NCBI RefSeq assembly: GCF_000620625.1
Contig: NZ_JIAW01000012.1
Coordinates: forward strand, 175,543 to 239,542
Reading direction: 5' to 3'
DNA length: 64,000 bases
Source: Mycobacterium sp. URHB0044
GTDB taxonomy: Bacteria > Actinomycetota > Actinomycetes > Mycobacteriales > Mycobacteriaceae
In this document: piece after piece, positions 33,677-42,360 of the stretch
Position numbering within the stretch: the first letter of the stretch is position 1
How the letters are laid out: every line of letters begins with the position of its first letter
Position numbers and translations under genes: made by a program
The notes under the pieces: generated by a model
Told to the model about the DNA's origin: nothing
What the model saw: only the letters and a program-made list of their open reading frames with translations
Database searches by the model: none

Positions 33677-35200
33677 ATGACTGTTTACGCACGACCAGGC
33701 GCCGAGGGATCGCTGATGTCCTTCGCGCCCCGGTATGAGAACTACATCGGTGGCGAATGGGTGCCGCCGGTCGACGGACAGTACTTCGAGAACCCGACGC
33801 CGATTACGGGCCAGACGTTCTGCGAGGTCGCCCGGTCGACGGCGGCCGACATCGACAAGGCCCTCGACGCCGCCCATGCCGCGGCACCCGCATGGGGCAA
33901 GACGTCGCCCGCCGAGCGCGCCGTGATTCTCAACAAGATCGCCGACCGCATCGAGGAGAACCTCGAGTCGATCGCACTGGCCGAGTCGTGGGACAACGGC
34001 AAGCCGATCCGCGAGACGCTGAACGCGGACATCCCGCTTGCGGTGGACCACTTCCGGTACTTCGCCGGCGCCCTGCGCGCGCAGGAGGGTTCGCTGTCCC
34101 AGATCGACGAGGACACCGTCGCGTATCACTTCCACGAGCCGTTGGGCGTTGTGGGACAGATCATTCCGTGGAACTTCCCGATCCTGATGGCCGTCTGGAA
34201 GTTGGCTCCGGCGCTGGCCGCGGGCAACGCCGTCGTGCTCAAGCCCGCCGAGCAGACGCCGGTGTCGATCCTGTACCTGTTCTCCCTCATCGGGGATCTG
34301 TTGCCCGCCGGTGTGGTGAACATCGTCAACGGGTTCGGCGTGGAGGCGGGCAAGCCGCTGGCGTCTAGCAACCGGATCGCGAAGATCGCGTTCACCGGGG
34401 AGACGACCACGGGCCGGCTGATCATGCAGTACGCGTCGCAGAACCTGATCCCGGTCACGCTGGAATTGGGCGGCAAGAGCCCGAACATCTTCTTCTCCGA
34501 TGTGTTGGCCGCGGCCGACGACTTCCAGGACAAGGCGCTGGAGGGCTTCACCATGTTCGCCCTCAACCAGGGCGAGGTGTGCACGTGCCCGTCGCGGTCC
34601 CTGATCCAGGCCGACATCTACGACGAGTTCCTCGAACTCGCCGCGATCCGGACCAAGGCCGTGCGCCAGGGTGACCCGCTGGACACCGAGACCATGATCG
34701 GCGCCCAGGCGTCGAACGATCAGCTCGAGAAGATCCTGTCCTACATCGAGATCGGCAAATCCGAAGGCGCCAAGCTGCTTACGGGCGGCGAACGCGCCGA
34801 GCTCGGTGGAGACCTCAGCACCGGCTACTACGTCGCGCCGACGATCTTCACCGGCAACAACAAGATGCGGGTGTTCCAGGAGGAGATCTTCGGGCCGGTT
34901 GTGGCGGTGACGTCGTTTACCGATTACGACGACGCCATCTCGATCGCCAATGACACGCTGTACGGGCTGGGCGCGGGCGTCTGGTCGCGCGACGGCAACA
35001 CCGCCTACCGCGCGGGTCGCGACATCAAGGCCGGCCGAGTGTGGACCAACTGCTATCACGCCTACCCGGCGCACGCCGCGTTCGGCGGGTACAAGCAGTC
35101 CGGCATCGGTCGCGAGAACCACAAGATGATGCTGGACCACTACCAGCAGACCAAGAATCTGTTGGTGTCCTACGGCAACAAGGCCCAGGGGTTCTTCTGA
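33677..35200 (+). CDS. NAD(P)+-dependent aldehyde dehydrogenase (Rv0458-like)
   Basis: The 507-residue protein, from ATG 33677 with GGAGAG upstream, has the same length as recalled M. tuberculosis Rv0458 and near-identical motifs: IIPWNFPILMAVWKLAPAL, TGETTTGRLIM, the general base Glu in LELGGKSPN and catalytic Cys in NQGEVCTCPSR. It oxidises aldehydes to acids in the cytosol. The upstream GAF regulator, 100 bases away on the same strand, is the likely controller. The open frame extends 5' to 33332, but that part overlaps the regulator. Confidence 0.94.
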   Translation: MTVYARPGAEGSLMSFAPRYENYIGGEWVPPVDGQYFENPTPITGQTFCEVARSTAADIDKALDAAHAAAPAWGKTSPAERAVILNKIADRIEENLESIALAESWDNGKPIRETLNADIPLAVDHFRYFAGALRAQEGSLSQIDEDTVAYHFHEPLGVVGQIIPWNFPILMAVWKLAPALAAGNAVVLKPAEQTPVSILYLFSLIGDLLPAGVVNIVNGFGVEAGKPLASSNRIAKIAFTGETTTGRLIMQYASQNLIPVTLELGGKSPNIFFSDVLAAADDFQDKALEGFTMFALNQGEVCTCPSRSLIQADIYDEFLELAAIRTKAVRQGDPLDTETMIGAQASNDQLEKILSYIEIGKSEGAKLLTGGERAELGGDLSTGYYVAPTIFTGNNKMRVFQEEIFGPVVAVTSFTDYDDAISIANDTLYGLGAGVWSRDGNTAYRAGRDIKAGRVWTNCYHAYPAHAAFGGYKQSGIGRENHKMMLDHYQQTKNLLVSYGNKAQGFF

Positions 35201-35206
35201 TCGATC

Positions 35207-35235
35207 GGCGCGGCTGGGCATTGCTCGGCCGCGCC
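35207..35235 (+). terminator. Hairpin after the aldehyde dehydrogenase gene
   Basis: GGCGCGGC (35207-35214) pairs with GCCGCGCC (35228-35235) across a 13-base loop, seven bases after the stop. It is a plausible intrinsic terminator without a U-tract. Confidence 0.5.
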
Positions 35236-35365
35236 GTGCCGGAGACGGTATGCGAATTGTCCACCTGGCAGCGACATTTCACGCGATCACCACGACCGCG
35301 CCACGGAAGTCGCTGTTAGGTGGGCAATCGGCCGGGCACTCCCGGTAGGGGGCTGGTGGGCCGCG

Positions 35366-36301
35366 TCATGCGTCGACCGTGACCGGTGCCGTGCCCTTCC
35401 GGTTGGCCAAGGGCTCGCGAATGGCGTGCAGATAGGCCCAATGGTTGGCCAGGCGGCGGCGCTCGTTGCGGTAGTGGGTGGATAGCCAGGCCGCCTTGTA
35501 GACGTCGCCGAACCGTTCGGCCGCGGCGGCGCGGTGTCGCTCCCTGGCGTCGAGGAAGCCCAACCGCAGCGTGAAGAACGGGCCGACCAGATGCCGCAGC
35601 AGCCAGTCGTACGCGACCGCCGCATGTCTCCGGTAGTCGACGTCCGCCACCCAGTGCACCGCGCGCCGCGCCTCGTGCCGCCAGTCGAAGTGAGCATGCG
35701 CGGTGGCGACGACGGCGTTCACCGCGTCGAGCGTCGTCATGGTGCCGTCGTGGGCATCCCGGACGTCGGCCGCGCGCTCGAACACGACGTCGACGGTCAA
35801 CGGCGGTGCCTTGGCCACCAGCTCCGTCCGCGGGCGGATCAACCCGTCGGGAGCGGCGAAGTACTCGAACAAATCGCGTGCCAGACGGTCGTTGCGCCCG
35901 AAGTTGAGCAGTGCCCGCTCGAACCACAGCGCCAATGTCGCGAGCGCGCCCAGTCCAATGAGCAGGACGAGAAGCGGCGCTTCGTCCCACCACAGCAGGT
36001 AGTACGCGACCAGGCACGCCACGGCTGCCGTACCGATCAGTCCGAGGTAGATGATCTCGCGGGTCCGCTGCGGGTACTGCGTCAGATAGGCGACGCGCAG
36101 GGTCTGCCGCTCGACGTCGTGGCTGATCAGCGACGCGCCGGGGACGTCGGCGGGCAGTTTCTCGGCGAGCAACAACATCCGATACAGGCGCTTCTGCACG
36201 CGTGCTGGGGACGCGAGACTGGCGTGGCTGGTGAGGATGGTGATGACGGCGGGCAGCGCGGCCACGACGGGCGCGCACAGCAGAATGGCGTCGATCAGCA
36301 T
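35366..36301 (-). CDS. Membrane protein of unknown function
   Basis: The 311-residue protein has an N-terminal hydrophobic helix (LIDAILLCAPVVAALPAVIT) and two central helices (IIYLGLIGTAAVACLVAYYL; APLLVLLIGLGALATLALWF). A long soluble C-terminal region rich in Arg, His and Trp (WRHEARRAVHWVADVDYRRH) is predicted cytosolic. I do not recognise the family. It is divergent from rplM; the 216-base region between holds the rplM promoter. Confidence 0.72.
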   Translation of the reverse strand: MLIDAILLCAPVVAALPAVITILTSHASLASPARVQKRLYRMLLLAEKLPADVPGASLISHDVERQTLRVAYLTQYPQRTREIIYLGLIGTAAVACLVAYYLLWWDEAPLLVLLIGLGALATLALWFERALLNFGRNDRLARDLFEYFAAPDGLIRPRTELVAKAPPLTVDVVFERAADVRDAHDGTMTTLDAVNAVVATAHAHFDWRHEARRAVHWVADVDYRRHAAVAYDWLLRHLVGPFFTLRLGFLDARERHRAAAAERFGDVYKAAWLSTHYRNERRRLANHWAYLHAIREPLANRKGTAPVTVDA

Positions 36302-36356
36302 CGGGGCTGAATTCTATGGGCAGGGGACCGCTCGATCGGTGATCTCGATGAGCGTT

Positions 36357-36386
36357 TTGACCTGCACTGACGCACCCGGGTAAGCT
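36357..36386 (+). promoter_or_regulatory. Predicted sigma-A promoter of the rplM-rpsI operon
   Basis: TTGACC (36357-36362) and TAAGCT (36381-36386) are separated by 18 bases and lie about 130 bases before the rplM start. TTGACC is close to the -35 consensus, and TAAGCT fits TAnnnT. The resulting leader of about 125 bases contains the rplM ribosome-binding site AAAGGAT (36500-36506). Confidence 0.6.
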
Positions 36387-36517
36387 GCCTCGTTGGCGTG
36401 TGGCACGCCGGGACCTCGGGTCACTGTCGGTCGCCGAGAACCGTCCCCAGCCACTAGACGCCAGACCGGCACCCGGGTCACACCGGGAATCACCCGAGAA
36501 AAGGATAGGTAAGCACT

Positions 36518-36957
36518 GTGCCTACGTACACGCCGAAGGCCGGTGACACCACGCGTTCGTGGTATGTCATCGACGCCACGGACGTCGTGCTCGGCCGGCT
36601 CGCCGTCGAAGCAGCCAAGCTGCTCCGCGGCAAGCACAAGCCGACGTTCGCGCCCAATGTCGATGGTGGCGACTTCGTCATCGTCATCAACGCCGAGAAG
36701 ATCGCCGTCAGCGGCGACAAGCTCAAGAACAAGATGGCCTACCGGCACTCGGGTTTTCCCGGCGGCCTGCGCGCCCGCTCGCTCGGTGACGAGCTGGAGA
36801 AGCACGCCGACCGTGTCGTCGAGAAGGCGATCGTCGGGATGCTGCCGCACAACAAGCTCAGCAGGCAGGTCCAGAAGAAGCTCAAGGTCTACGTGGGACC
36901 CGAGCATCCGCACACCGCGCAGCAGCCGGTTCCGTACGAAATCAAGCAGGTGGCCCA

Positions 36958-36961
<4 letters not shown>
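36518..36961 (+). CDS. rplM: 50S ribosomal protein L13 (uL13)
   Basis: The 147-residue protein from GTG 36518 starts MPTYTPKAGDTTRSWYVIDA and carries the family motif AYRHSGFPGGLR and VGMLPHNKLSRQVQKKLKVY. L13 is an early-assembly 23S rRNA-binding protein. AAAGGAT precedes the start. The stop overlaps the rpsI GTG start (GTGA), the standard coupling of this pair. Confidence 0.97.
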
Positions 36962-37473
<512 letters not shown>

Positions 37474-37494
37474 TCTGCATTTCGCTGTGACCGC

Positions 37495-37531
37495 AAGCGT
37501 GCGCGTCGTGTTTCACTCGACGCGCACGCTT
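37495..37531 (+). terminator. Perfect 14-bp terminator hairpin after rpsI
   Basis: AAGCGTGCGCGTCG (37495-37508) pairs without mismatch with CGACGCGCACGCTT (37518-37531) across a 9-base loop. It lies between the rpsI stop and the glmM ribosome-binding site and probably separates the two transcripts. Confidence 0.8.
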
Positions 37532-37556
37532 TCGGCGTATTGAGGAGGGTTTGCGC

Positions 37557-38888
37557 ATGGGTCGACTGTTCGGCACCGATGGGGTGCGCGGCGTCGCCAA
37601 TCGCGATCTGACCGCCGAACTGGCGCTGGCCCTGGGTTCCGCGGCGGCTCGGCTCGGTACCTCGGGGAGGTCTCGGCGGCTGGCCGTCGTCGGCCGGGAT
37701 CCGCGCGCCAGCGGCGAAATGCTGGAGGCCGCGGTCATCGCGGGATTGACCAGTGAAGGCGTCGACGCGATGCGGGTCGGCGTGTTGCCCACCCCCGCGG
37801 TCGCGCACCTCACCGGCGCCTATGACGCCGAGTTCGGCGTGATGATCTCCGCATCGCACAACCCGATGCCCGACAACGGCATCAAGATCTTCGGTCCGGG
37901 TGGACACAAGCTCGACGACGCCACCGAGGACCGCATCGAAGAGCTGGTCGGCGGCGGACCCGGTGCCCGGCCCGTCGGTTCGGGAATCGGCCGCGTGGTC
38001 GACGCCGAGGATGCCCTCGACCGCTATCTGCGCCACGTCGGCAAGGCCATCAGCACTCCTGCCGATGGGTTGACCGTCGTCGTCGACTGCGCGCACGGCG
38101 CCGCGTCGACGGCCGCACCGCAGGCCTACCGGGCCGCGGGCGCCAACGTCATCACCATCAACGCCGATCCCAACGGGTTGAACATCAACGACGGCTGCGG
38201 CTCCACACACATGGGCGAGCTGCAACAGGCCGTGCGCAGTCACGGAGCCCATCTCGGCCTCGCACACGACGGCGACGCGGACCGATGCCTGGCCGTCGAC
38301 GCCGATGGCAGGGTGGTCGACGGGGACGCGATCATGGTGGTGCTCGCGCTGGCCATGCGTGATGCCGGTGAGCTCGCGTCGAACACCCTCGTGACGACCG
38401 TGATGAGCAACCTGGGGCTGCATCTGGCCATGCGCGCCGCGGGCATCGAGGTCCGCACCACCAGCGTGGGCGACCGCTACGTCCTCGAGGAACTGCGCGC
38501 CGGTGAATACTCGCTGGGCGGTGAGCAATCCGGTCACATCGTGATGCCGTCGATGGGCACCACCGGCGACGGCATCGTCACCGGGCTGCGGCTGATGTCG
38601 CGGATGGCGGAGACCCGGATGTCGTTGGCCGAACTCGCCGCGCCGATGCGCACCCTGCCGCAGGTTCTGATCAACGTCGCGGTCGCGGACAAGGCGACCG
38701 TCGCCGAGGCGCCATCCGTGCGCATCGCGGTGGCCGAGGCCGAGGCGCAGCTGGGCGACACCGGTCGAATCCTGTTGCGGCCGTCGGGAACCGAGCAGGT
38801 CGTCCGGGTCATGGTGGAGGCTGCCGACGAGGACACCGCCAGCCTTCTCGCGGCACGCGTCGCGGAGGCGGTCAGCGAACAGCGCTGA
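37557..38888 (+). CDS. glmM: Phosphoglucosamine mutase
   Basis: The 443-residue protein starts at ATG 37557 with GAGGAGG eight bases upstream; a TTG at 37551 is a weaker alternative. The active-site loop MISASHNPMPDNG has phosphoserine Ser100. The metal-binding loop is DGDADRCLAVD, the sugar loop GEQSGH, and the phosphate loop RPSGTEQVVRVM. It interconverts glucosamine-6-phosphate and glucosamine-1-phosphate for UDP-GlcNAc and peptidoglycan. glmS lies 7 kb downstream. Confidence 0.96.
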   Translation: MGRLFGTDGVRGVANRDLTAELALALGSAAARLGTSGRSRRLAVVGRDPRASGEMLEAAVIAGLTSEGVDAMRVGVLPTPAVAHLTGAYDAEFGVMISASHNPMPDNGIKIFGPGGHKLDDATEDRIEELVGGGPGARPVGSGIGRVVDAEDALDRYLRHVGKAISTPADGLTVVVDCAHGAASTAAPQAYRAAGANVITINADPNGLNINDGCGSTHMGELQQAVRSHGAHLGLAHDGDADRCLAVDADGRVVDGDAIMVVLALAMRDAGELASNTLVTTVMSNLGLHLAMRAAGIEVRTTSVGDRYVLEELRAGEYSLGGEQSGHIVMPSMGTTGDGIVTGLRLMSRMAETRMSLAELAAPMRTLPQVLINVAVADKATVAEAPSVRIAVAEAEAQLGDTGRILLRPSGTEQVVRVMVEAADEDTASLLAARVAEAVSEQR

Positions 38889-38928
38889 CGCGGGAACCAA
38901 ATGGGCCCGCGCCGCGTCCTAACTGGGC

Positions 38929-39234
38929 ATGGGAGCAAGTGACGCCGCGCGCGTCGATGTCACGGCACTGCTCGACGTCGCCCGCGGGTACGACGCTCTG
39001 GCCGACGCCATCGAAGACGCCGTTCGGACGCACCTCGTCCGATTGTCGTTCGACGGTGCCGTCGCCGGCCGGTCGTACACCGCGCAAGGCAACGCCGTTC
39101 GGCACGCCGTGGAGAAGATCGGCGACGGGATGCGGCTGTGGTCCCGGGCGAGCGCCGAGATCGCTTCCGCGCTGCGGTCTTCCGCGGACCGATACGTCGA
39201 AGCCGATGCGCGCACCGCGCGACGGGTCAGCTAG
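38929..39234 (+). CDS. EspC/DUF2580-like type VII secretion target (Rv3440c-like)
   Basis: The 101-residue helical protein (VTALLDVARGYDALADAIED, NAVRHAVEKIGDGMRLWSRA) resembles ESX-secretion-associated EspC-type proteins. Near the C-terminus, YVEAD is a YxxxD match, the general type VII export signal, inside a helix. It has no Sec signal. Position (after glmM) and length match recalled Rv3440c. It is followed within 2 bases by the Rv3439c-like gene. Confidence 0.75.
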   Translation: MGASDAARVDVTALLDVARGYDALADAIEDAVRTHLVRLSFDGAVAGRSYTAQGNAVRHAVEKIGDGMRLWSRASAEIASALRSSADRYVEADARTARRVS

Positions 39235-39236
39235 CC

Positions 39237-40616
39237 GTGCCCGACGGAGGGGACGTGTCCGCGCGATTGGCCGCCGGGGCGCCTGCCGTGGAGCACACCG
39301 CTGCCTACGTGTCGGCGTGCCGTCAACTCGGCTACCAGCATCCGGATCTCACCGCACACCCCGCTCAGATACGCGATTGGTACGGCCACGACGACGGCCT
39401 CGATCTGCGGGCGTTGGATACCGACCGGACCGCGTTGTCGGCGGTGGCCACGGCTGCCGACGATGCGTTGCGGCGGCACGGCGATCTGACGGCGCAGCTG
39501 GCCGGCGCCTGGTCCGGTGGGGGCTCCGCCTCGGCAGGCGAATTCCTCCGGCGGCACGGCGAATCGGCTGACGCCGTGCGCGTCGGGCTGCATCGCGCCG
39601 TCGATGCCGTAGCCGCGTTGCGCGACGAGCTGTGGCGCGCCGTCGACACCAAGGTCGACGCCGTGCAGGACATCGACGACCGAAGCGTGGCGCAGCGTGC
39701 CGAGTGGCTGGCTGCGGCGCAGACCGTGACGACGGGCGCCGGTGACCGCGCGGCGGCCAGTGAGCTCGTCGACCAGCAGGTGAAACCGTTCGTGGACAAC
39801 GACATCCGTTCGGATTGGCTGGCGGCGATGCGCCAGGCCGCCGCGTCCGCAACGGCGGCCTACGACGCGGCGATCGCCGAGCTCGACACGGCCGCCGCCA
39901 GCTTCGACGTGCCGGGGGAGATGGGGCCGAGGTGGGCTGAACCTGCGGCGACGTCCGACGCCGCCGCATCACCGCCAGCCGCCGCACCGATTTCGACGTT
40001 GTCCGCGGCGATGCCAGCCACCGCGACGATGCCGTCGGCTGCGCCCAGCTGGCAGCCCGCCGCCTTCGGGTCGCCGCCTGATGGCGCACCGAGTGCACCC
40101 GCCCCGTCCCCGGCACCGCCGGTCGACCCCTTACCCGCCACGGCATCCCAGCCACCGATGACACCGACACCACCGATGCCGTCCCTCGGTGACCTCGGTG
40201 GCGGCATGCCGTCGCTCGGAACGTCGGGCTTCGGGCAGCAGCTCGCCGACTTGATCGGTGGGCTGGTCGGCTCCTCGGAAGGTCTGACGCCCGACCAGCC
40301 GGAGATCGATCCGGCCGAGGAGATCGACGACGAACCCGACGATGAGACCGACGAGAGCGACGAAGGCGAGGAAGACACCGAACCCGCCGGCGCCGCAGAG
40401 GAATCCGACGAAGAACCGGACGACGAGGAGCCGACCGACGGGGACCCGATTCCACCGGACGAGACGGCCGTCGATCCCGAACCACCACCGGCTGAGACAC
40501 CCGTGGCCCCGCCACCGCCGGAACCACCGATTCCGCCAGCCGTTCCCGAGGCCCTGCCCGAGGAGAAGACTCCGTGTGAGATCGCCGCGGACGAGCTGCC
40601 GCAGGTGGGCGAATGA
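39237..40616 (+). CDS. WxG-containing protein with Pro/acidic-rich C-terminal half (Rv3439c-like)
   Basis: The 459-residue protein from GTG 39237 has a helical N-terminal half with LAGAWSGGGSASAGEFL (Trp92-Ser-Gly94), the WxG turn of WXG100-like proteins. From about residue 225 it is Ala/Pro/Ser-rich, then strongly acidic (DEPDDETDESDEGEEDTEPA), then proline-rich, and ends with a Cys (TPCEIAADEL). It has no signal peptide. It pairs with the EspC-like gene upstream, so it could be a type VII substrate or its chaperone-like partner. Confidence 0.75.
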   Translation: MPDGGDVSARLAAGAPAVEHTAAYVSACRQLGYQHPDLTAHPAQIRDWYGHDDGLDLRALDTDRTALSAVATAADDALRRHGDLTAQLAGAWSGGGSASAGEFLRRHGESADAVRVGLHRAVDAVAALRDELWRAVDTKVDAVQDIDDRSVAQRAEWLAAAQTVTTGAGDRAAASELVDQQVKPFVDNDIRSDWLAAMRQAAASATAAYDAAIAELDTAAASFDVPGEMGPRWAEPAATSDAAASPPAAAPISTLSAAMPATATMPSAAPSWQPAAFGSPPDGAPSAPAPSPAPPVDPLPATASQPPMTPTPPMPSLGDLGGGMPSLGTSGFGQQLADLIGGLVGSSEGLTPDQPEIDPAEEIDDEPDDETDESDEGEEDTEPAGAAEESDEEPDDEEPTDGDPIPPDETAVDPEPPPAETPVAPPPPEPPIPPAVPEALPEEKTPCEIAADELPQVGE

Positions 40617-40617
40617 A

Positions 40618-41496
40618 TCAGATCGTTTCGTCGCGGCACGCCAAGGCCGCCGCGATGAATTCGTCGCGGGCCGGATTCGCCGCCGTCGCATCCCAGATCA
40701 GCGTGACCTGGCTCGGCCCGATGTCGTCGATCGGAATCACGCGGACGTCGGGCCGGCGGTAGAAGGCGGTAGTCGAGCGAGGGAGGATGACGAAGCCGTC
40801 CTGTGCGGCGACGCGTTCCAACTTCTCCTCCACGGTCGACGCCATCTTGCGCGTGGCGGCTCGGCGTTGCTCAGGGGTCGCGATCGCGTACCACTCCGGC
40901 ACGGTGCTGGGATCCTGCAGCAGGGTGCGCGAGGCGAGGTCGGCGAGCCGCACCGATGCCTGCGACGCGAGTGGGTCGCCGCTGGGCAGTAGCGCGTCCC
41001 GCGGTTCCTCGAGAAGCGCCGCGGTACCCAGCCCGTGGTGGTCGATCGGTTCGCGGGCGTACACCAGGTCGACGTCGCCGCGCTTGACGACGTCGACCTG
41101 ATCGGCCCAGCCCACCTGGATCACTCGGGCCCGACATGACGATTGGGTGGCCTCGAACTTGCGCACCGCCGCTGTTGCCAGCAATCCCGGCATGACGCCG
41201 ACGGTCACCGTCACGGTCGGTGCGGCTGCCCGAACGAGCCTCTCCTGCAGAGCTTTCGACTCACGCAACATGAACCGTGCGTCGTCGAGGAGTTGTGCGC
41301 CCGCAGGGGTCAGTTCGGTGCCTCGCGAATCGCGGACGAACAGCTGAACCCCGAGTTCATCCTCGAACGACCGGATCTGGCGGGACAGCACCGGCTGTGC
41401 GATGTGGAGCCGCTGAGCGGCCCGGCCGAAGTTCAACTCCTCGGCCACCGCGACGAAGTACCTCAGCTTGCGCATGTCGAGGTCCGCCGTGCCCAT
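40618..41496 (-). CDS. LysR-family transcriptional regulator
   Basis: The 292-residue protein has an N-terminal winged HTH (MRKLRYFVAVAEELNFGRAA; LHIAQPVLSRQIRSFEDELG) and a substrate-binding C-terminal domain. ATG 41496 is chosen; ATG 41475, at the HTH itself, is possible. It is divergent from an SDR gene, the usual LysR arrangement, and probably controls it. The 70-base gap carries a perfect 10-bp inverted repeat. Confidence 0.9.
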   Translation of the reverse strand: MGTADLDMRKLRYFVAVAEELNFGRAAQRLHIAQPVLSRQIRSFEDELGVQLFVRDSRGTELTPAGAQLLDDARFMLRESKALQERLVRAAAPTVTVTVGVMPGLLATAAVRKFEATQSSCRARVIQVGWADQVDVVKRGDVDLVYAREPIDHHGLGTAALLEEPRDALLPSGDPLASQASVRLADLASRTLLQDPSTVPEWYAIATPEQRRAATRKMASTVEEKLERVAAQDGFVILPRSTTAFYRRPDVRVIPIDDIGPSQVTLIWDATAANPARDEFIAAALACRDETI

Positions 41497-41497
41497 A

Positions 41498-41565
41498 CCT
41501 CCACGGTATCGCGCGGCGACCGAGAAAGTCTTGGACGGTGTGCGGCAGACGGCGGACCGTGGAGG
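41498..41565. promoter_or_regulatory. Inverted repeat CCTCCACGGT...ACCGTGGAGG between the LysR and SDR genes
   Basis: CCTCCACGGT (41498-41507) is the exact reverse complement of ACCGTGGAGG (41556-41565). Each copy ends one base before a start codon, so both genes read ACCGTGGAGG-n-ATG. It provides a GGAGG ribosome-binding site at very short spacing for each, and could also be an operator. Confidence 0.65.
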
Positions 41566-41566
41566 C

Positions 41567-42283
41567 ATGAGCCTGAAGAGCACCCGCGTCCTCGTCATCG
41601 GCGGCACCTCCGGCATCGGCCTGGGTGTCGCGACCGCCGTCGCAGAGCGTGGCGCCACTCCCATCGTGGCGTCGCGCCGGCAGTCAAGCGTGGACGGTGC
41701 GCTCGCGCATCTGCCGGAAGGCGCCCGTGGGGCCACCGTCGACCTCACCGACGAGGCATCGCTGAAGCGGTTGGTGAGCTACGTCGGAGACATCGACCAT
41801 CTGGTGTTCACCGCAGGGGAGTCGCTGGAACTGACCAGCCTGGCCGACCTGACGCCAGCGCGCATCACCGGCTTCTTCCAAACCCGCTTCATCGGCGCAT
41901 TGAGCGCGGTGCGGGCGTTCGCGCCGCACATCGCGAACGGCGGATCGATCACGCTCACCAGCGGCACCGCCGCCGAGCAACCCGGATTCGGCGCGCTGCC
42001 GGTGAGCCTGTGTGGCGCGATGAACGCCTTGACTACGGCGCTCGCCGTCGAGTTGGCGCCGATCCGGGTCAACGCGATCGCGCCTGGAGTGGTGCGCACC
42101 GGGCTGTGGGATGCGATGACCGATGGCGACCGCGAGACGATGTACGCCGCAGCGGCACAACGGCTTCCGCTCGGCCGGGTCGGTGAGGTCGACGACGTGG
42201 CGTTGGCCTACGTGTACTGCATGGAGCAGGCCTACGGAACGGGCGTCGTCCTCACGGTCGACGGCGGCACCGTGCTGGTCTGA
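41567..42283 (+). CDS. Short-chain dehydrogenase-like protein lacking the YxxxK pair
   Basis: The 238-residue Rossmann protein has the nucleotide motif GGTSGIGLG and a typical C-terminus (VDGGTVLV). Where SDRs have YxxxK, it reads VSLCG (in ALPVSLCGAMNALT), so the classical Tyr and Lys are missing, while the preceding ITLTSGTAA serine region remains. A known SDR subgroup shares this loss, so it may use other chemistry or a structural role. It is divergent from LysR. Confidence 0.85.
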   Translation: MSLKSTRVLVIGGTSGIGLGVATAVAERGATPIVASRRQSSVDGALAHLPEGARGATVDLTDEASLKRLVSYVGDIDHLVFTAGESLELTSLADLTPARITGFFQTRFIGALSAVRAFAPHIANGGSITLTSGTAAEQPGFGALPVSLCGAMNALTTALAVELAPIRVNAIAPGVVRTGLWDAMTDGDRETMYAAAAQRLPLGRVGEVDDVALAYVYCMEQAYGTGVVLTVDGGTVLV

Positions 42284-42291
42284 GGGCCGAC

Positions 42292-42334
42292 TTCGGCGTG
42301 TTCAGTCGCGGTGAACGCAACCGAACACGCCGAA
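42292..42334. repeat. Intergenic palindrome with perfect 12-bp arms (REP-like or bidirectional terminator)
   Basis: TTCGGCGTGTTC (42292-42303) pairs with GAACACGCCGAA (42323-42334) across a 19-base spacer, in the gap between convergent SDR and helicase genes. It may terminate both. The sequence type (TTCGGCGTGTTC...) resembles palindromic intergenic repeats of fast-growing mycobacteria, from memory; no second copy is seen in this window. Confidence 0.65.
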
Positions 42335-42360
42335 ATCGCTACGTGGCGTGGTGTATCGGT

